DNA of 64,000 bases from Aequorivita soesokkakensis (GCF_001641085.1 NZ_LXIE01000001.1:186001-250000), one strand, 5' to 3'. Shown: positions 51,526 through 60,262, counted from the stretch's first letter. Made by a program: numbers and translations. The notes: generated from the letters alone by a model not told the origin.

Positions 51526-52053
51526 ATGAAAAAAGTATTGATGATTTTTGCTTTGGCAGCTTTTACAACTGCCTTTGCACAGGAAAATAAAAATGAAAAA
51601 ACAGAAACCGTGGTTACAAAAACTTCCGTTAAGGACAGTAAAGGAACAGATGTTGCCACCAAGGAAGTAACCAAATCTGAAAAGCAAGTTGTTGCTCTTA
51701 ACAGTAACGATGCTAATCAAACAAATCAAGAAGTGGTTCCTACTCCCGTTCAGGTAAATACTGATGTGAATTACAGTAATGATGGTAGAAATTATACATT
51801 TCAAACTGCGCCAGTAGGTTACAAAATGATGACTTCAGATGCTGGAGCTGTAAAGGATTATGCAATTGTTCGTCCATCCTCACAGAAAGGATATTATATT
51901 ATGTCGCAGGATGGAAATAGCTCTTTTGGATATTTTAACCAAAATGGAGATTTTGTTGTAGAACGTTATGATGCAGCCTCAGACGCAATTATTTCTACAG
52001 TATATCAATTACAGGTAAAAGAAACCAAAATGATGAAAAAGGATAAAATGTAA
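51526..52053 (+). CDS. Exported protein of unknown function, N-terminal half related to the 46298 product
   Basis: A 175-residue protein with a signal peptide (MKKVLMIFALAAFTTAFAQ). Residues 20-70 are Lys/Thr/Glu/Val-rich (TSVKDSKGTDVATKEVTKSE) and related in pattern to the 46298 protein. The C-terminal 100 residues form a small strand-rich domain (RNYTFQTAPVGYKMMTSD, GYYIMSQDGNSSFGYFNQNG, DFVVERYD), and it ends in the basic KMMKKDKM. No known domain was recognised. The two proteins seem to share an N-terminal module joined to different C-terminal parts. Its own promoter and a two-way terminator make it a single-gene unit. Confidence 0.7.
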   Translation: MKKVLMIFALAAFTTAFAQENKNEKTETVVTKTSVKDSKGTDVATKEVTKSEKQVVALNSNDANQTNQEVVPTPVQVNTDVNYSNDGRNYTFQTAPVGYKMMTSDAGAVKDYAIVRPSSQKGYYIMSQDGNSSFGYFNQNGDFVVERYDAASDAIISTVYQLQVKETKMMKKDKM

Positions 52054-52079
52054 TTTTTCAAATTAACTATCCCCGCAAA

Positions 52080-52121
52080 AAAAATCGCCCTTCAGATTCC
52101 ACTAATCTGAAGGGCGATTTG
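52080..52121. terminator. Strong two-way terminator between the 51526 gene and ferredoxin
   Basis: AAATCGCCCTTCAGATT and its perfect complement flank a 5-base loop (CCACT). The minus-strand side has a run of T right after the stem and the plus side has T-rich sequence. Confidence 0.93.
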
Positions 52122-52137
52122 ATTTATTTGATATTAG

Positions 52138-52488
52138 TTATTCCTTGTGCATAAATGCCTGTTTGGCCAAAAGTGTTTCTTCACTTTCCACGTTATCTTC
52201 ATCAGGAACACAGCAATCAACGGGGCAAACCGCTGCACATTGGGGCTCATCGTGAAACCCTTTGCATTCTGTACATTTATCAGCTACAATGAAATAAATT
52301 TCATCACTAACCGGTTCCTGCGCTTCGTTTGCATCTACCTCTTTTCCATTTGGCAATACAACTTTACCATCAAGATCGGTTCCATCAGCATAGCGCCAAT
52401 CATCAGCACCTTCATAAATTGCGGTATTTGGACATTCCGGCTCACAGGCGCCACAGTTTATACATTCGTCCGTTATAATAATTGCCAT
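52138..52488 (-). CDS. fdx: 4Fe-4S dicluster ferredoxin
   Basis: A 116-residue ferredoxin with two cluster motifs: [20 protein letters not shown] (residues 11-30) and, near 72-92, [20 protein letters not shown], a Cys-x2-Cys-x8-Cys-x3-Cys pattern typical of the YfhL/Alvin type found in many bacteria. The insert between the motifs has an acidic loop. It passes electrons to enzymes not encoded nearby. The divergent promoter region with the acyl-CoA reductase gene suggests that the two might be related in use, but there is no direct evidence. Confidence 0.94.
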   Translation of the reverse strand: MAIIITDECINCGACEPECPNTAIYEGADDWRYADGTDLDGKVVLPNGKEVDANEAQEPVSDEIYFIVADKCTECKGFHDEPQCAAVCPVDCCVPDEDNVESEETLLAKQAFMHKE

Positions 52489-52503
52489 GGGGTTTAGTTT
52501 TTC

Positions 52504-52511
52504 TAACTTTG
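52504..52511 (+). promoter_or_regulatory. -7 element of the acyl-CoA reductase gene
   Basis: TAACTTTG matches TAnnTTTG. Transcription from it would begin near 52516-52519, only 3 bases from the ATG at 52522 but about 33 bases from the ATG at 52552, which favours the latter start. Confidence 0.6.
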
Positions 52512-52551
52512 CGCAAATTTAATGCCTATCAATCGCAACTCCAAAATAAGT

Positions 52552-53568
52552 ATGCAATTAAATCAAAGAATTAACGCTTTTGTAGAATTGGGTAAGTTTC
52601 TCGGGAAAATTGAGTTCGAAAACGAATTTGAATCTATTTTAAGAAAAGCTGAAGCTGAGAACGGATGGTTCACGCAGGAAAACATAAAATTTGCTTTAAA
52701 AAATTGGGGAGATGCACTTTCCAAAGAAAATCTCCAACGATGGATTTCAAAATATAAAATTGAGGATATTGAGCCTAAAACAGTTGCAATTATAATGGCT
52801 GGCAATATCCCATTGGTAGGTTTTCACGATTTTCTTTCTGTTTTGATTAGTGGAAACAAAGTATTGGCAAAACTTTCCTCGAATGATAAAACACTACTTC
52901 CTTTTCTGTCGGAATATTTAATTTCAGTGGAACCGGAATTCAAAAATTATATTGAATTTACCGATGGAAAATTAGAAAACTTTGATGCTATAATCGCTAC
53001 TGGCAGCAATAACACTGCACGTTATTTTGAATATTACTTTGGAAAATACCCAAACATAATCCGTAAAAACAGAAATTCCGCAGCGATTTTAACAGGAAAT
53101 GAAACCGAAGAAGAATTGAAAAATCTTGCCGATGATATTTTTACATACTTCGGTCTTGGCTGTCGCAATGTTTCAAAGTTGTACATTCCTGAAAATTACG
53201 ATTTCGAAGCTTTTTTCAAAGGAATGTTTTCTTGGAAAGAAATAATCCACAACCATAAGTACATCAACAATTATGATTATAACAAAGCGGTATATTTAAT
53301 GGACAGCTTTCCGTTATTGGACAATGAATTTATGTTGCTGAAAGAAGACACAGCTTTCTCCTCTCCTATCTCTGTGGTTTTTTATGAAAAATATAATTCT
53401 TTTGAAGACCTTTCAAAAGAATTGGAAGAACAATCCGAGAACATTCAATGTGTTGTTTCAAAAGCTGGAATCAATAATGAAATTCCGTTCGGAAAAGCCC
53501 AAAACCCAGAATTATGGGATTATGCCGATGGGATAGACACGGTTGAATTTTTGTTGAAACTTCCTTGA
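52552..53568 (+). CDS. Acyl-CoA reductase (LuxC-like family)
   Basis: From the ATG at 52552 the protein has 338 residues. It shows the LuxC-family pattern: VAIIMAGNIPLVGFHDFLSV near 82-101, IIATGSNNTARYFEYYFGK near 148-166, IIRKNRNSAAILTGNETEEE, and the catalytic Cys in YFGLGCRNVSKLYIP near 202-216. Such enzymes reduce acyl-CoA or acyl groups to aldehydes with NADPH. No lux, wax or alkane genes are next to it, so the physiological substrate in Flavobacteria remains open. An upstream ATG (52522) would add 10 residues. It is followed by serC in the same direction. Confidence 0.87.
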   Translation: MQLNQRINAFVELGKFLGKIEFENEFESILRKAEAENGWFTQENIKFALKNWGDALSKENLQRWISKYKIEDIEPKTVAIIMAGNIPLVGFHDFLSVLISGNKVLAKLSSNDKTLLPFLSEYLISVEPEFKNYIEFTDGKLENFDAIIATGSNNTARYFEYYFGKYPNIIRKNRNSAAILTGNETEEELKNLADDIFTYFGLGCRNVSKLYIPENYDFEAFFKGMFSWKEIIHNHKYINNYDYNKAVYLMDSFPLLDNEFMLLKEDTAFSSPISVVFYEKYNSFEDLSKELEEQSENIQCVVSKAGINNEIPFGKAQNPELWDYADGIDTVEFLLKLP

Positions 53569-53637
53569 TAAAATATTCATAATTCCCATATATTTCGTAG
53601 CATAATTCACATCTTTGCACTATAAATTTTCATCAAA

Positions 53638-54705
53638 ATGAAAAAACATAATTTTAGTGCAGGACCCTGCATTCTTCCACAATCCGTATTGCAAAAATCT
53701 GCAGATGCGGTTTTAAATTTCAACAATTCAAATCTTTCACTGATAGAGATCTCCCACCGCAGCAAGGATTTTGTAGCGGTTATGGACAATGCCCGGGACC
53801 TTGCTTTGGAGCATCTTGGACTTCAAAACAAAGGCTACCAAGCATTGTTTCTTCAAGGTGGAGCAAGTCTTCAATTTTTGATGGCGGCATTTAATCTTTT
53901 AGAAAAAAAAGCTGCCTATCTCAACACAGGAACTTGGTCCAACAACGCAATAAAAGAAGCCAAACTTTTGGGCGAAGTTGTGGAAGTTGCCACTTCAAAA
54001 AGTGATAATTTTAACTTTATTCCCAAAAATTACAATATCCCAGCTGATGCAGATTATTTCCACTGCACAAGCAACAACACCATTTTTGGAACACAGATGC
54101 AAAGTTTTCCGGAAACGCAAATTCCGATGGTGTGTGATATGAGTAGCGATATTTTTTCAAGACAGCTGGATTTTTCAAAATTCAGTTTGATTTATGCCGG
54201 GGCACAAAAAAATATGGGGCCTGCGGGAACCACACTTGTTGTAATTAAAGAGGATATTTTGGGCAAAGTTTCTCGCGCAATTCCTTCTATGCTTAATTAC
54301 AAAGTGCATATTGAAAAAGAGAGCATGTTCAATACGCCAGCAGTTTTCCCTGTATATGTTTCCATGTTGACACTAGAATGGTTAAAGGATTTGGGCGGAA
54401 TTTCAGCAATTGAAAAAGTGAACAACCAAAAAGCAGAGCTTCTTTATAACGAAATAGATAGAAATCCTTTGTTTGAAGGCTTTGTTCCTAAAAAAGAAGA
54501 TCGCTCCAAAATGAACGCCACTTTCAATTTAAAGAATGATGAATTGAAAGCAACTTTTGAAGACCATATAAAACAAGCGGGCATCAACGGCTTGAATGGC
54601 CACCGAAGCGTTGGCGGATATCGAGCCTCTATGTACAATGCATTACCGCTAGAAAGCGTGCAGGTTTTGGTAGATGTGATGCAGGCATTGGAAAAAGGCG
54701 CCTAA
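53638..54705 (+). CDS. serC: Phosphoserine aminotransferase
   Basis: SerC converts 3-phosphohydroxypyruvate and glutamate to phosphoserine, and acts in PLP synthesis in some species. The 355-residue protein starts KKHNFSAGPCILPQSVL, has LFLQGGASLQFLM near 75-87, CDMSSDIFSR near 165, the PLP lysine in YAGAQKNMGPAGTTLV near 183-198 and GHRSVGGYRASMYNALPL at the end. The next gene, serA, starts 31 bases later, so the two form the first half of the serine pathway. Confidence 0.97.
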   Translation: MKKHNFSAGPCILPQSVLQKSADAVLNFNNSNLSLIEISHRSKDFVAVMDNARDLALEHLGLQNKGYQALFLQGGASLQFLMAAFNLLEKKAAYLNTGTWSNNAIKEAKLLGEVVEVATSKSDNFNFIPKNYNIPADADYFHCTSNNTIFGTQMQSFPETQIPMVCDMSSDIFSRQLDFSKFSLIYAGAQKNMGPAGTTLVVIKEDILGKVSRAIPSMLNYKVHIEKESMFNTPAVFPVYVSMLTLEWLKDLGGISAIEKVNNQKAELLYNEIDRNPLFEGFVPKKEDRSKMNATFNLKNDELKATFEDHIKQAGINGLNGHRSVGGYRASMYNALPLESVQVLVDVMQALEKGA

Positions 54706-54736
54706 AAATAATTTATTAACACAGTAATCCTTATAA

Positions 54737-55693
54737 ATGAAAGTATTAGCAAACGACGGAATTTCAAAAAGTGGAATCACAGCTTTGGAGAAAGCAGGTT
54801 TTGAAGTATTAACAGTACAAGTGGCCCAAGAACAGCTTCAAAATTATATAAACGAACATAAGATTGAAGTGCTACTGGTTCGCAGTGCCACTAAAGTTCG
54901 AAAAGATATAATTGATAACTGCCCTACTCTAAAAATTATAGGCCGTGGTGGAGTTGGAATGGACAATATTGATGTTGATTACGCTCGCGAAAACGGGATT
55001 GAGGTCATTAATACGCCCGCAGCTTCGTCTGCTTCTGTTGCAGAATTAGTATTTGCACATTTATTTGGTGGAGTTCGTTTTCTTCACGATTCAAACAGAA
55101 ATATGCCGTTGGACGGAGATACAAAATTTAATGGATTAAAGAAAAGTTACGGCGCGGGTCGTGAACTTCGCGGAAAGACTTTAGGTATCGTTGGATTTGG
55201 TAGAATTGGTCGTGAAGTTGCAAAAATAGCTTTGGGTTGCGGAATGAAAGTTATTGCCAGCGACCATAGCATAGGGGAAGCCGATATTACCCTTGAATTT
55301 TATGACGGTCAAAAAATCACTTTAAAAATAAAGACAGAGCCTGTTGAAGAATTGATAAAACACAGCGATTTTATTTCCCTCCACGTACCGGCCCAAAATG
55401 GGTACCTAATTGGAAAAGAAGAAATCTCGAAAATGAAGAATGGCGTTGGTCTTGTGAATGCTGCCCGAGGTGGTGTTCTTGATGAAAACGCGCTGTTGGA
55501 AGGTCTTGAAAGCGGAAAAATTTCTTTTGCTGGTTTAGATGTTTTTGAAGAAGAGCCCACTCCTTCCATTAAAGTATTGATGAACGATAAAATTTCATTA
55601 ACTCCTCATATTGGGGCTGCTACAGATGAAGCACAAGACAGAATTGGCACCGAGTTGGCTGAACAAATTATAAATATAATGGCTAATGCTTAG
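54737..55693 (+). CDS. serA: D-2-hydroxyacid dehydrogenase, likely 3-phosphoglycerate dehydrogenase
   Basis: A 318-residue NAD-dependent dehydrogenase: N-terminal catalytic half with LLVRSATKVRKDIID and IIGRGGVGMDNIDVDYA, Rossmann motif LGIVGFGRIGREVAKIA near 149-166, the Arg of LVNAARGGVLDENAL near 237-251, and the Glu and His (DVFEEEPTP, LTPHIGAATDEA) near 270 and 285. There is no ACT domain, so allosteric serine control of the E. coli type is not expected. Position directly after serC supports SerA. Known variants of the family act on other 2-keto acids; context makes that unlikely. Confidence 0.93.
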   Translation: MKVLANDGISKSGITALEKAGFEVLTVQVAQEQLQNYINEHKIEVLLVRSATKVRKDIIDNCPTLKIIGRGGVGMDNIDVDYARENGIEVINTPAASSASVAELVFAHLFGGVRFLHDSNRNMPLDGDTKFNGLKKSYGAGRELRGKTLGIVGFGRIGREVAKIALGCGMKVIASDHSIGEADITLEFYDGQKITLKIKTEPVEELIKHSDFISLHVPAQNGYLIGKEEISKMKNGVGLVNAARGGVLDENALLEGLESGKISFAGLDVFEEEPTPSIKVLMNDKISLTPHIGAATDEAQDRIGTELAEQIINIMANA

Positions 55694-55735
55694 CATTTTT
55701 AACTAACTTAGTTGATTAACCAATACTTTTAAAAA

Positions 55736-56371
55736 ATGGCTTCAATATTAGATTTACTTAGTAGTGATTTGGGCAAGCAGCTCATCAGTGGTGCAAGTGC
55801 ACAAACTGGTCAATCAGAAGATAAAACAGCAAATGTTTTGAGCATGGCGCTACCTGTTATTTTGGGAGCAATGCAGCGCAATGCCGCAACTCCTCAAGGA
55901 GCAGAAAGCTTGAATAATGCTTTAAATGACAACCGTCACGATGGTTCTATTTTAGACCAATTAGGCGGGCTTTTAGGAGGCGGAAGTACAGATTCCAATT
56001 TATTGAACGATGGAGCTGGAATATTAAAACACGTTCTTGGCGGAAATCAGCAAAAAGTGGAACAAAACATAAGCAAAACAAGCGGTGTTGATGCTGGTTC
56101 CGTTGCACAAATAATCAAAATGGCCGCACCAATTTTAATGGGAGTTTTAGGAAGCCAAAAAAGAAAGGATAATGTTGGTCAAGGCGGAATTGGAGATTTG
56201 TTAGGTTCAGTTTTAGGAAAAAATACAAATCACGATCAATCGTTTCTTGAAAGTCTACTTGATGCTGATGGCGATGGTAGTGTAATTGACGATGTTGCCG
56301 GTATGGTTATGGGCGGAAATAAGAAAAAAGGCGGCCTTGGCGGTCTTTTGGGTGGTTTATTCGGAAGATAA
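55736..56371 (+). CDS. DUF937 domain protein
   Basis: A 211-residue protein in the DUF937 family: MASILDLLSSDLGKQLISG, LSMALPVILGAMQRNAA near 38-54, two copies of a helical repeat with GGLLGGGS- and DLLGSVLG-type glycine-rich turns, and DADGDGSVIDDVAGMVMGG, which resembles a dockerin/EF-like Ca loop near 178-196. The C-terminus is Gly/Leu-rich (GGLGGLLGGLFGR). The function is unknown. There is no signal peptide. It lies 42 bases after serA and is closed by a terminator, so it may belong to the serC-serA transcript. Confidence 0.88.
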   Translation: MASILDLLSSDLGKQLISGASAQTGQSEDKTANVLSMALPVILGAMQRNAATPQGAESLNNALNDNRHDGSILDQLGGLLGGGSTDSNLLNDGAGILKHVLGGNQQKVEQNISKTSGVDAGSVAQIIKMAAPILMGVLGSQKRKDNVGQGGIGDLLGSVLGKNTNHDQSFLESLLDADGDGSVIDDVAGMVMGGNKKKGGLGGLLGGLFGR

Positions 56372-56393
56372 AATTTTTAAAATTTTTTTTGAA

Positions 56394-56430
56394 GCACCGT
56401 TCCTTTTTTAAAATGAACGGTGTTTTTTTT
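56394..56430 (+). terminator. Intrinsic terminator after the DUF937 gene
   Basis: CACCGTTC and GAACGGTG form a perfect 8-pair stem around an A/T-rich loop of 12 bases and are followed by eight T. Confidence 0.92.
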
Positions 56431-56449
56431 AAATGAACGTTAAACATAG

Positions 56450-56478
56450 TTTGCTTCATTTTACATTTCTTAACTTTG
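56450..56478 (+). promoter_or_regulatory. Promoter of the 56493 operon
   Basis: TTTG (56450-56453) and TAACTTTG (56471-56478) are 17 bases apart, a good Bacteroidota promoter. It lies 14 bases before the ATG at 56493 and excludes the in-frame upstream start at 56433. Confidence 0.8.
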
Positions 56479-56492
56479 ACAAAATCATTATT

Positions 56493-56909
56493 ATGAAAAA
56501 CTTTCTAATCATAATCGCTTTTTCAATAGCACTTTATAGCTGTGGAAGCGGCAATATAAATAACAATTCCAACACAGGAGTTTCTTCAAATGATACAATT
56601 CGTATTGCAAATGACAGTCTTGAATACGAAATTATAATTATTGAACCTGGATTTGATTCTTGGCTTATAACGCAACCAAAACGTGGATTTTACGGCCAAT
56701 CTCTTTTGGAGTCTAAAAACCGTTCTTTTGTTTCCGAATATAACAGCCGCGTGCTTCAGCCCAACCAATATTCGCCAAACTTATACACTGAGCAAATAAA
56801 CTATGATCCTGCAGTGGACTATGGCTACGAAGTAAATTACCTGCTTTATAATTACTTTGTCTATTTTCAAGATAAATACAATCAAAAATTTATAGGCGGT
56901 AGAAATTGA
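56493..56909 (+). CDS. DUF6146 lipoprotein
   Basis: A 138-residue lipoprotein from the ATG at 56493 (MKNFLIIIAFSIALYSC, then GSGNI). The mature domain includes NDSLEYEIIIIEPGFDSWLI, then RGFYGQSLLESKNRSFVSEYN and DYGYEVNYLLYNYFVYFQDK, the pattern of DUF6146, an exported family restricted mainly to Bacteroidota. Its role is unknown. It is the first gene of a run of three overlapping genes and shares 4 bases with the next. The possible start at 56433 lies upstream of the promoter. Confidence 0.85.
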   Translation: MKNFLIIIAFSIALYSCGSGNINNNSNTGVSSNDTIRIANDSLEYEIIIIEPGFDSWLITQPKRGFYGQSLLESKNRSFVSEYNSRVLQPNQYSPNLYTEQINYDPAVDYGYEVNYLLYNYFVYFQDKYNQKFIGGRN

Positions 56910-57208
56910 AAAAACTTAAAGAACGTTGGAAAATCAAAACCAACGGACAACTTTTTATAATCTTTCTCGTCTTTGCCATAACGGGAAGTTCAGCCGCAAA
57001 ACTTGCTGTACCACTAACTGAGTTTTTCGAAATAAAAAAGGAAATGGGATGGTACATATATTGGCCTTTCCGAATTTTAATAATTCTTCCAATTTATCAG
57101 CTACTTTTGGTTTTTTATGGTTGGGTGTTTGGTGAGTTTGATTTTTTTTGGAACTTTGAAAAAAAAATGCTCCGCGGAATGGGTTTGGGGTTTTTATTTA
57201 ATAAATGA
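56906..57208 (+). CDS. DUF6787 family small membrane protein (TTG start)
   Basis: A 100-residue protein with two membrane helices (LFIIFLVFAITGSSAAKLAV and FRILIILPIYQLLLVFYGWVF) and conserved WYIYWPFRIL and FWNFEKKMLRGMG segments, typical of the DUF6787 family. The only credible start is a TTG that overlaps the preceding stop (TTGA), which implies translational coupling. The next gene again overlaps by four bases (ATGA). Function unknown. Confidence 0.82.
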   Translation: MKKLKERWKIKTNGQLFIIFLVFAITGSSAAKLAVPLTEFFEIKKEMGWYIYWPFRILIILPIYQLLLVFYGWVFGEFDFFWNFEKKMLRGMGLGFLFNK

Positions 57209-57546
57209 AGATTTTTAAAAGGGAAATAATACGGATTTTTGCAGCTACGGTCTTTTCGTTTGCACTGCTGCTTCCATCTGCTATACAATTTGCCCATACT
57301 TTTGAAGGTCACGAGCACAAAGCCTGTACAGAGTTTTCCACGCACATTCACAAAAAACAACTGGATTGTTCCATTTGTGATTTTCATTTTTCAATTTTTA
57401 ATTACACTCCCCAGGAACTTCCTAAGTTTGCGGTATTAGACGGTTTTCAAAAAAATGAAACTGTTTATTTTTTACCCGAATTCAAATTACATTCCACACA
57501 TTATTTTCTTCGTGGGCCTCCACAATTTCTTGACTTTTTAGCATAA
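57205..57546 (+). CDS. Small His/Cys-rich exported protein
   Basis: A 113-residue protein with an N-terminal hydrophobic segment (IRIFAATVFSFALLLPSAI) that may be a signal peptide or anchor. The mature start is rich in potential metal ligands: six His and three Cys between residues ~31 and 64 (FAHTFEGHEHKACTE, STHIHKKQLDCSIC, DFHFS). A C-terminal hydrophobic part (YFLRGPPQFLDFLA) ends the protein. It is followed 123 bases later by a TonB-dependent receptor gene with a structured leader. Binding of zinc, copper or another metal is inferred from composition. No family was recognised. Confidence 0.65.
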   Translation: MKIFKREIIRIFAATVFSFALLLPSAIQFAHTFEGHEHKACTEFSTHIHKKQLDCSICDFHFSIFNYTPQELPKFAVLDGFQKNETVYFLPEFKLHSTHYFLRGPPQFLDFLA

Positions 57547-57582
57547 ATTTTTAAAAAAAACAATTCTTAAAATCAAGAAAGC

Positions 57583-57669
57583 ATGAAATGCCCCTTGACA
57601 ATTATTTATGCCAATCGGTATAGATAATTAGGGCATTCCATCTTCCTACTTATCAAATATTTTATACAG
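57583..57669 (+). promoter_or_regulatory. Leader element B, shared with the 1303 gene
   Basis: AATGCCC (57587-57593) pairs with GGGCATT (57631-57637). Inside, ATTATTTATGCC and GGTATAGATAAT form a 12-pair hairpin (two G-U pairs) with loop AATC. Downstream come CCATCTTCC, a 7-base spacer, CAAATATTTTATACAG and the ATG at 57670. The outer stem and downstream boxes match the leader at 1214-1302 almost base for base, while the inner part does not. Confidence 0.6.
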
Positions 57670-59883
57670 ATGAAAAATATTCTATGCTTGCTTGCAGTAT
57701 TTTTGTTATATACTGCGGCGAGCGCACAAAATTCCTTAATAGGAAAAATAGCTTCGAAAGAAAAAAATCAACCCATCCCCGCAACTGTTTACATTCCGCA
57801 ATTGGAAAAAGGAACAGCCGCGGATTTTGATGGAAACTATAAATTGAACAACATTCCCGATGGAAATTACAACGTAGTTTTTTCGTCTTTGGGATATGCC
57901 ACAATTTCGAAAAAAATAAGTTTTTCGAACAATCAAGAAATTACTGAGAACCTACAGTTGGAAGAAAGCGCCGTGGAAATGGAAGAAGTCATTGTTTCCA
58001 CGCCATTCCATAAATTGCAAAGTGATAACGTGATGAAAGTGGAACGTGTTTCCACGGAAGATTTGAATTCTTCCGGTGCAGTCACACTTGCTGACGGAAT
58101 TAAAAACATTGCGGGTGTTGACCTTATTACGACAGGAACAGGAATCGGTAAACCAGTTATCCGCGGCTTGAGTTCAAATCGTGTTTTGACCTATACCCAA
58201 GGCGTTCGGCTTGAAAACCAACAGTTTGGTGACGAACATGGTTTAGGCGTAAACGAAGCAGGCGTTGAAAGTGTGGAAGTGATAAAAGGTCCCGCTTCCC
58301 TACTCTACGGAAGTGATGCTTTGGGTGGGGTTCTTTATTTGAATCCAGAAAAATTTGCAATTGGTGGTGAAACACACGCCGATTTAAGTAGCACCTATTT
58401 TTCAAACACACGAGGAACATCAACCAATTTGGGAGTAAAAACCTCCGGTGAAAAGTTGAAGTTTTTGGCGCGTGGATCGTATTCAGAGTTTAGTGATTAT
58501 AAATCTGGTGCAGATTATCGTTTGACCAATTCCCGTTTCAATGAAAAGGATTTGAAAACGGGCGTGCAATATTTAGGTACGAAATTTAAGTCAACGCTAC
58601 GTTATAATTATAACCGTTCAAATATTGGCATTGCTGAAGAAGTTGGCCAACAAACGCGATCAAAAAGTTTAGAATTGCCGTTTCAAGAAATTGATAACCA
58701 TATTTTAAGTTTTGATAATACTGTTTTTTTCAATAATTCAAGTTTGGATATAAAAGCTGGTTATTTGTTCAATGACCGCCGCGAATTTGATGATGATCCA
58801 GCTACAGCGGCACTTCGAATGAAATTGAACACCATTAATTACGATATAAAATACAATCTGCCAGAATTGGGAAAATTTGAAACAATAATAGGCTTGCAGG
58901 GAATGTTCCAAAACAATAAAAACGAAGGCGAGGAAATCTTGATTCCCGATGCAAATACTACTGATGTCGGGGTTTTGGGAACTTCCCATTATCATTTGGA
59001 AAAATTGGATTTGCAGGCAGGAATCCGTTTCGACTCCCGAAAGATTGAAAGTGAAGCCGCGAGAAATCCTTTGGAAGATGATTTTATTCCTGCGTTGGAC
59101 AAAACTTTTACGAGTTTCACGGCAGCTTTGGGCGCAAAATTGGGTTTGTTCGAAAACTTTTCCACACGAATAAATTTTGCAAGCGGTTTTAGAGCACCCA
59201 ATTTGGCAGAACTTACTTCAAACGGCGTCCATGAGGGCACCAATAGATATGAAAAAGGAAATGAGAATTTGACGAACGAGCAAAATTTTCAAGCGGATCT
59301 TTCTTTGGAATATAGAAATGAACACATTGAACTTTTCGCCAACGGATTTTATAATGCAGTGAACAATTACATTTTCATTTCCCCAACTGACGAAACTATT
59401 GATGACACCCAAGTTTTTGATTATCTTCAAAATGATGCTATGCTTTATGGTGGTGAATTCGGTTTTCACCTACACCCACATCCGTTGGATTGGCTGCATT
59501 TGGAAAGCAGTTTTGAAACCGTTACCGGTAAATTGAGCAATGATGATTATTTGCCTTTGATTCCCGCAAATTCGCTTCGGAATACGTTTCGCGTAGAATT
59601 AAATGATGGAAAATTAAGAAAAAACAGTTTTGCTTTTATCACACTCGAAAATACTTTCGATCAAAAAAATGTAAGTAATTTCGAAACGAGAACTGGCGGT
59701 TATTCGCTATTAAGTGCAGGAATTGAAAGCAGCTTTCAAATTCAAAAAGTTTTATTGAAAGTTGGTTTGAACGGAACAAATCTTACCGATAAGGAATATG
59801 TTTCGCACCTATCACGATTTAAACCCGATGGAATTTTTAACATCGGTCGAAGTATTAATGTGAACCTGAAAATAGAAATCTAA
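57670..59883 (+). CDS. TonB-dependent receptor, possibly for a metal (ZnuD-like plug)
   Basis: A 737-residue outer membrane receptor: signal peptide to ~20 (TAASAQ), CarboxypepD_reg-like domain (~21-100), plug with KLQSDNVMKVERVSTEDL, GTGIGKPVIRGLSSNRVLTY, ENQQFGDEHGLGVNEAGVES and VEVIKGPASLLYGSDALGGV, then the barrel, ending NLKIEI. The QQFGDEHG and GKPVIRGL blocks are of the kind found in ZnuD-type zinc or related metal receptors. The upstream neighbour is His/Cys-rich, which fits a metal role. The shared leader points to common control with the 1303 gene. A two-way terminator follows. Confidence 0.9.
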   Translation: MKNILCLLAVFLLYTAASAQNSLIGKIASKEKNQPIPATVYIPQLEKGTAADFDGNYKLNNIPDGNYNVVFSSLGYATISKKISFSNNQEITENLQLEESAVEMEEVIVSTPFHKLQSDNVMKVERVSTEDLNSSGAVTLADGIKNIAGVDLITTGTGIGKPVIRGLSSNRVLTYTQGVRLENQQFGDEHGLGVNEAGVESVEVIKGPASLLYGSDALGGVLYLNPEKFAIGGETHADLSSTYFSNTRGTSTNLGVKTSGEKLKFLARGSYSEFSDYKSGADYRLTNSRFNEKDLKTGVQYLGTKFKSTLRYNYNRSNIGIAEEVGQQTRSKSLELPFQEIDNHILSFDNTVFFNNSSLDIKAGYLFNDRREFDDDPATAALRMKLNTINYDIKYNLPELGKFETIIGLQGMFQNNKNEGEEILIPDANTTDVGVLGTSHYHLEKLDLQAGIRFDSRKIESEAARNPLEDDFIPALDKTFTSFTAALGAKLGLFENFSTRINFASGFRAPNLAELTSNGVHEGTNRYEKGNENLTNEQNFQADLSLEYRNEHIELFANGFYNAVNNYIFISPTDETIDDTQVFDYLQNDAMLYGGEFGFHLHPHPLDWLHLESSFETVTGKLSNDDYLPLIPANSLRNTFRVELNDGKLRKNSFAFITLENTFDQKNVSNFETRTGGYSLLSAGIESSFQIQKVLLKVGLNGTNLTDKEYVSHLSRFKPDGIFNIGRSINVNLKIEI

Positions 59884-59912
59884 AAAAAAGCCCCAAATCG
59901 GGGCTTTTTTTA
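59883..59912. terminator. Two-way terminator between the 57670 receptor and the 59910 gene
   Basis: AAAAGCCCC and GGGGCTTTT flank a short loop and have A/T runs on both sides; it serves both convergent genes. Confidence 0.92.
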
Positions 59913-60212
59913 TTCATCTATGCGAATTTCAATAGTTTGTGGCGCTGGCTGTTTTTTCCAGACAAATGTGTAAAGCCACATAAGCGTGAACGTTGGAACA
60001 ACATCTGTGAAAGGCAATATTTCTTCAAGAAAAACAAAAACGGAAGCTATTTTTCCTTCGGTACCTTTATACATATCGTTCATTTTTTTTGCGGCAAATG
60101 GTGCCCAAAGTATATCCAAAAAAGGACCTATAACCGGTATTGCCATTGTGGCCATACCAACCAAATCATAAATGATTCCTTGGCGGAGTAGTTTATATTT
60201 TTCGTTTTTCAT
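59910..60212 (-). CDS. Small membrane protein of unknown function
   Basis: From the ATG at 60212 the protein has 100 residues; the frame extends to 60233 with seven more residues that start less plausibly. It has two membrane segments (LVGMATMAIPVIGPFLDILWAPF and DVVPTFTLMWLYTFVW) separated by FLEEILPFTD. The segment IPVIGPFLDILWAPFAAKKM with MYKGTEGKI resembles small membrane proteins common in Flavobacteria. It is co-directional with folE, which is 51 bases upstream. Confidence 0.65.
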   Translation of the reverse strand: MKNEKYKLLRQGIIYDLVGMATMAIPVIGPFLDILWAPFAAKKMNDMYKGTEGKIASVFVFLEEILPFTDVVPTFTLMWLYTFVWKKQPAPQTIEIRIDE

Positions 60213-60262
60213 TTTTGTTGTATTTAATTTCAATTAAAAGAATCAAAAAACATTCCAAAAAA

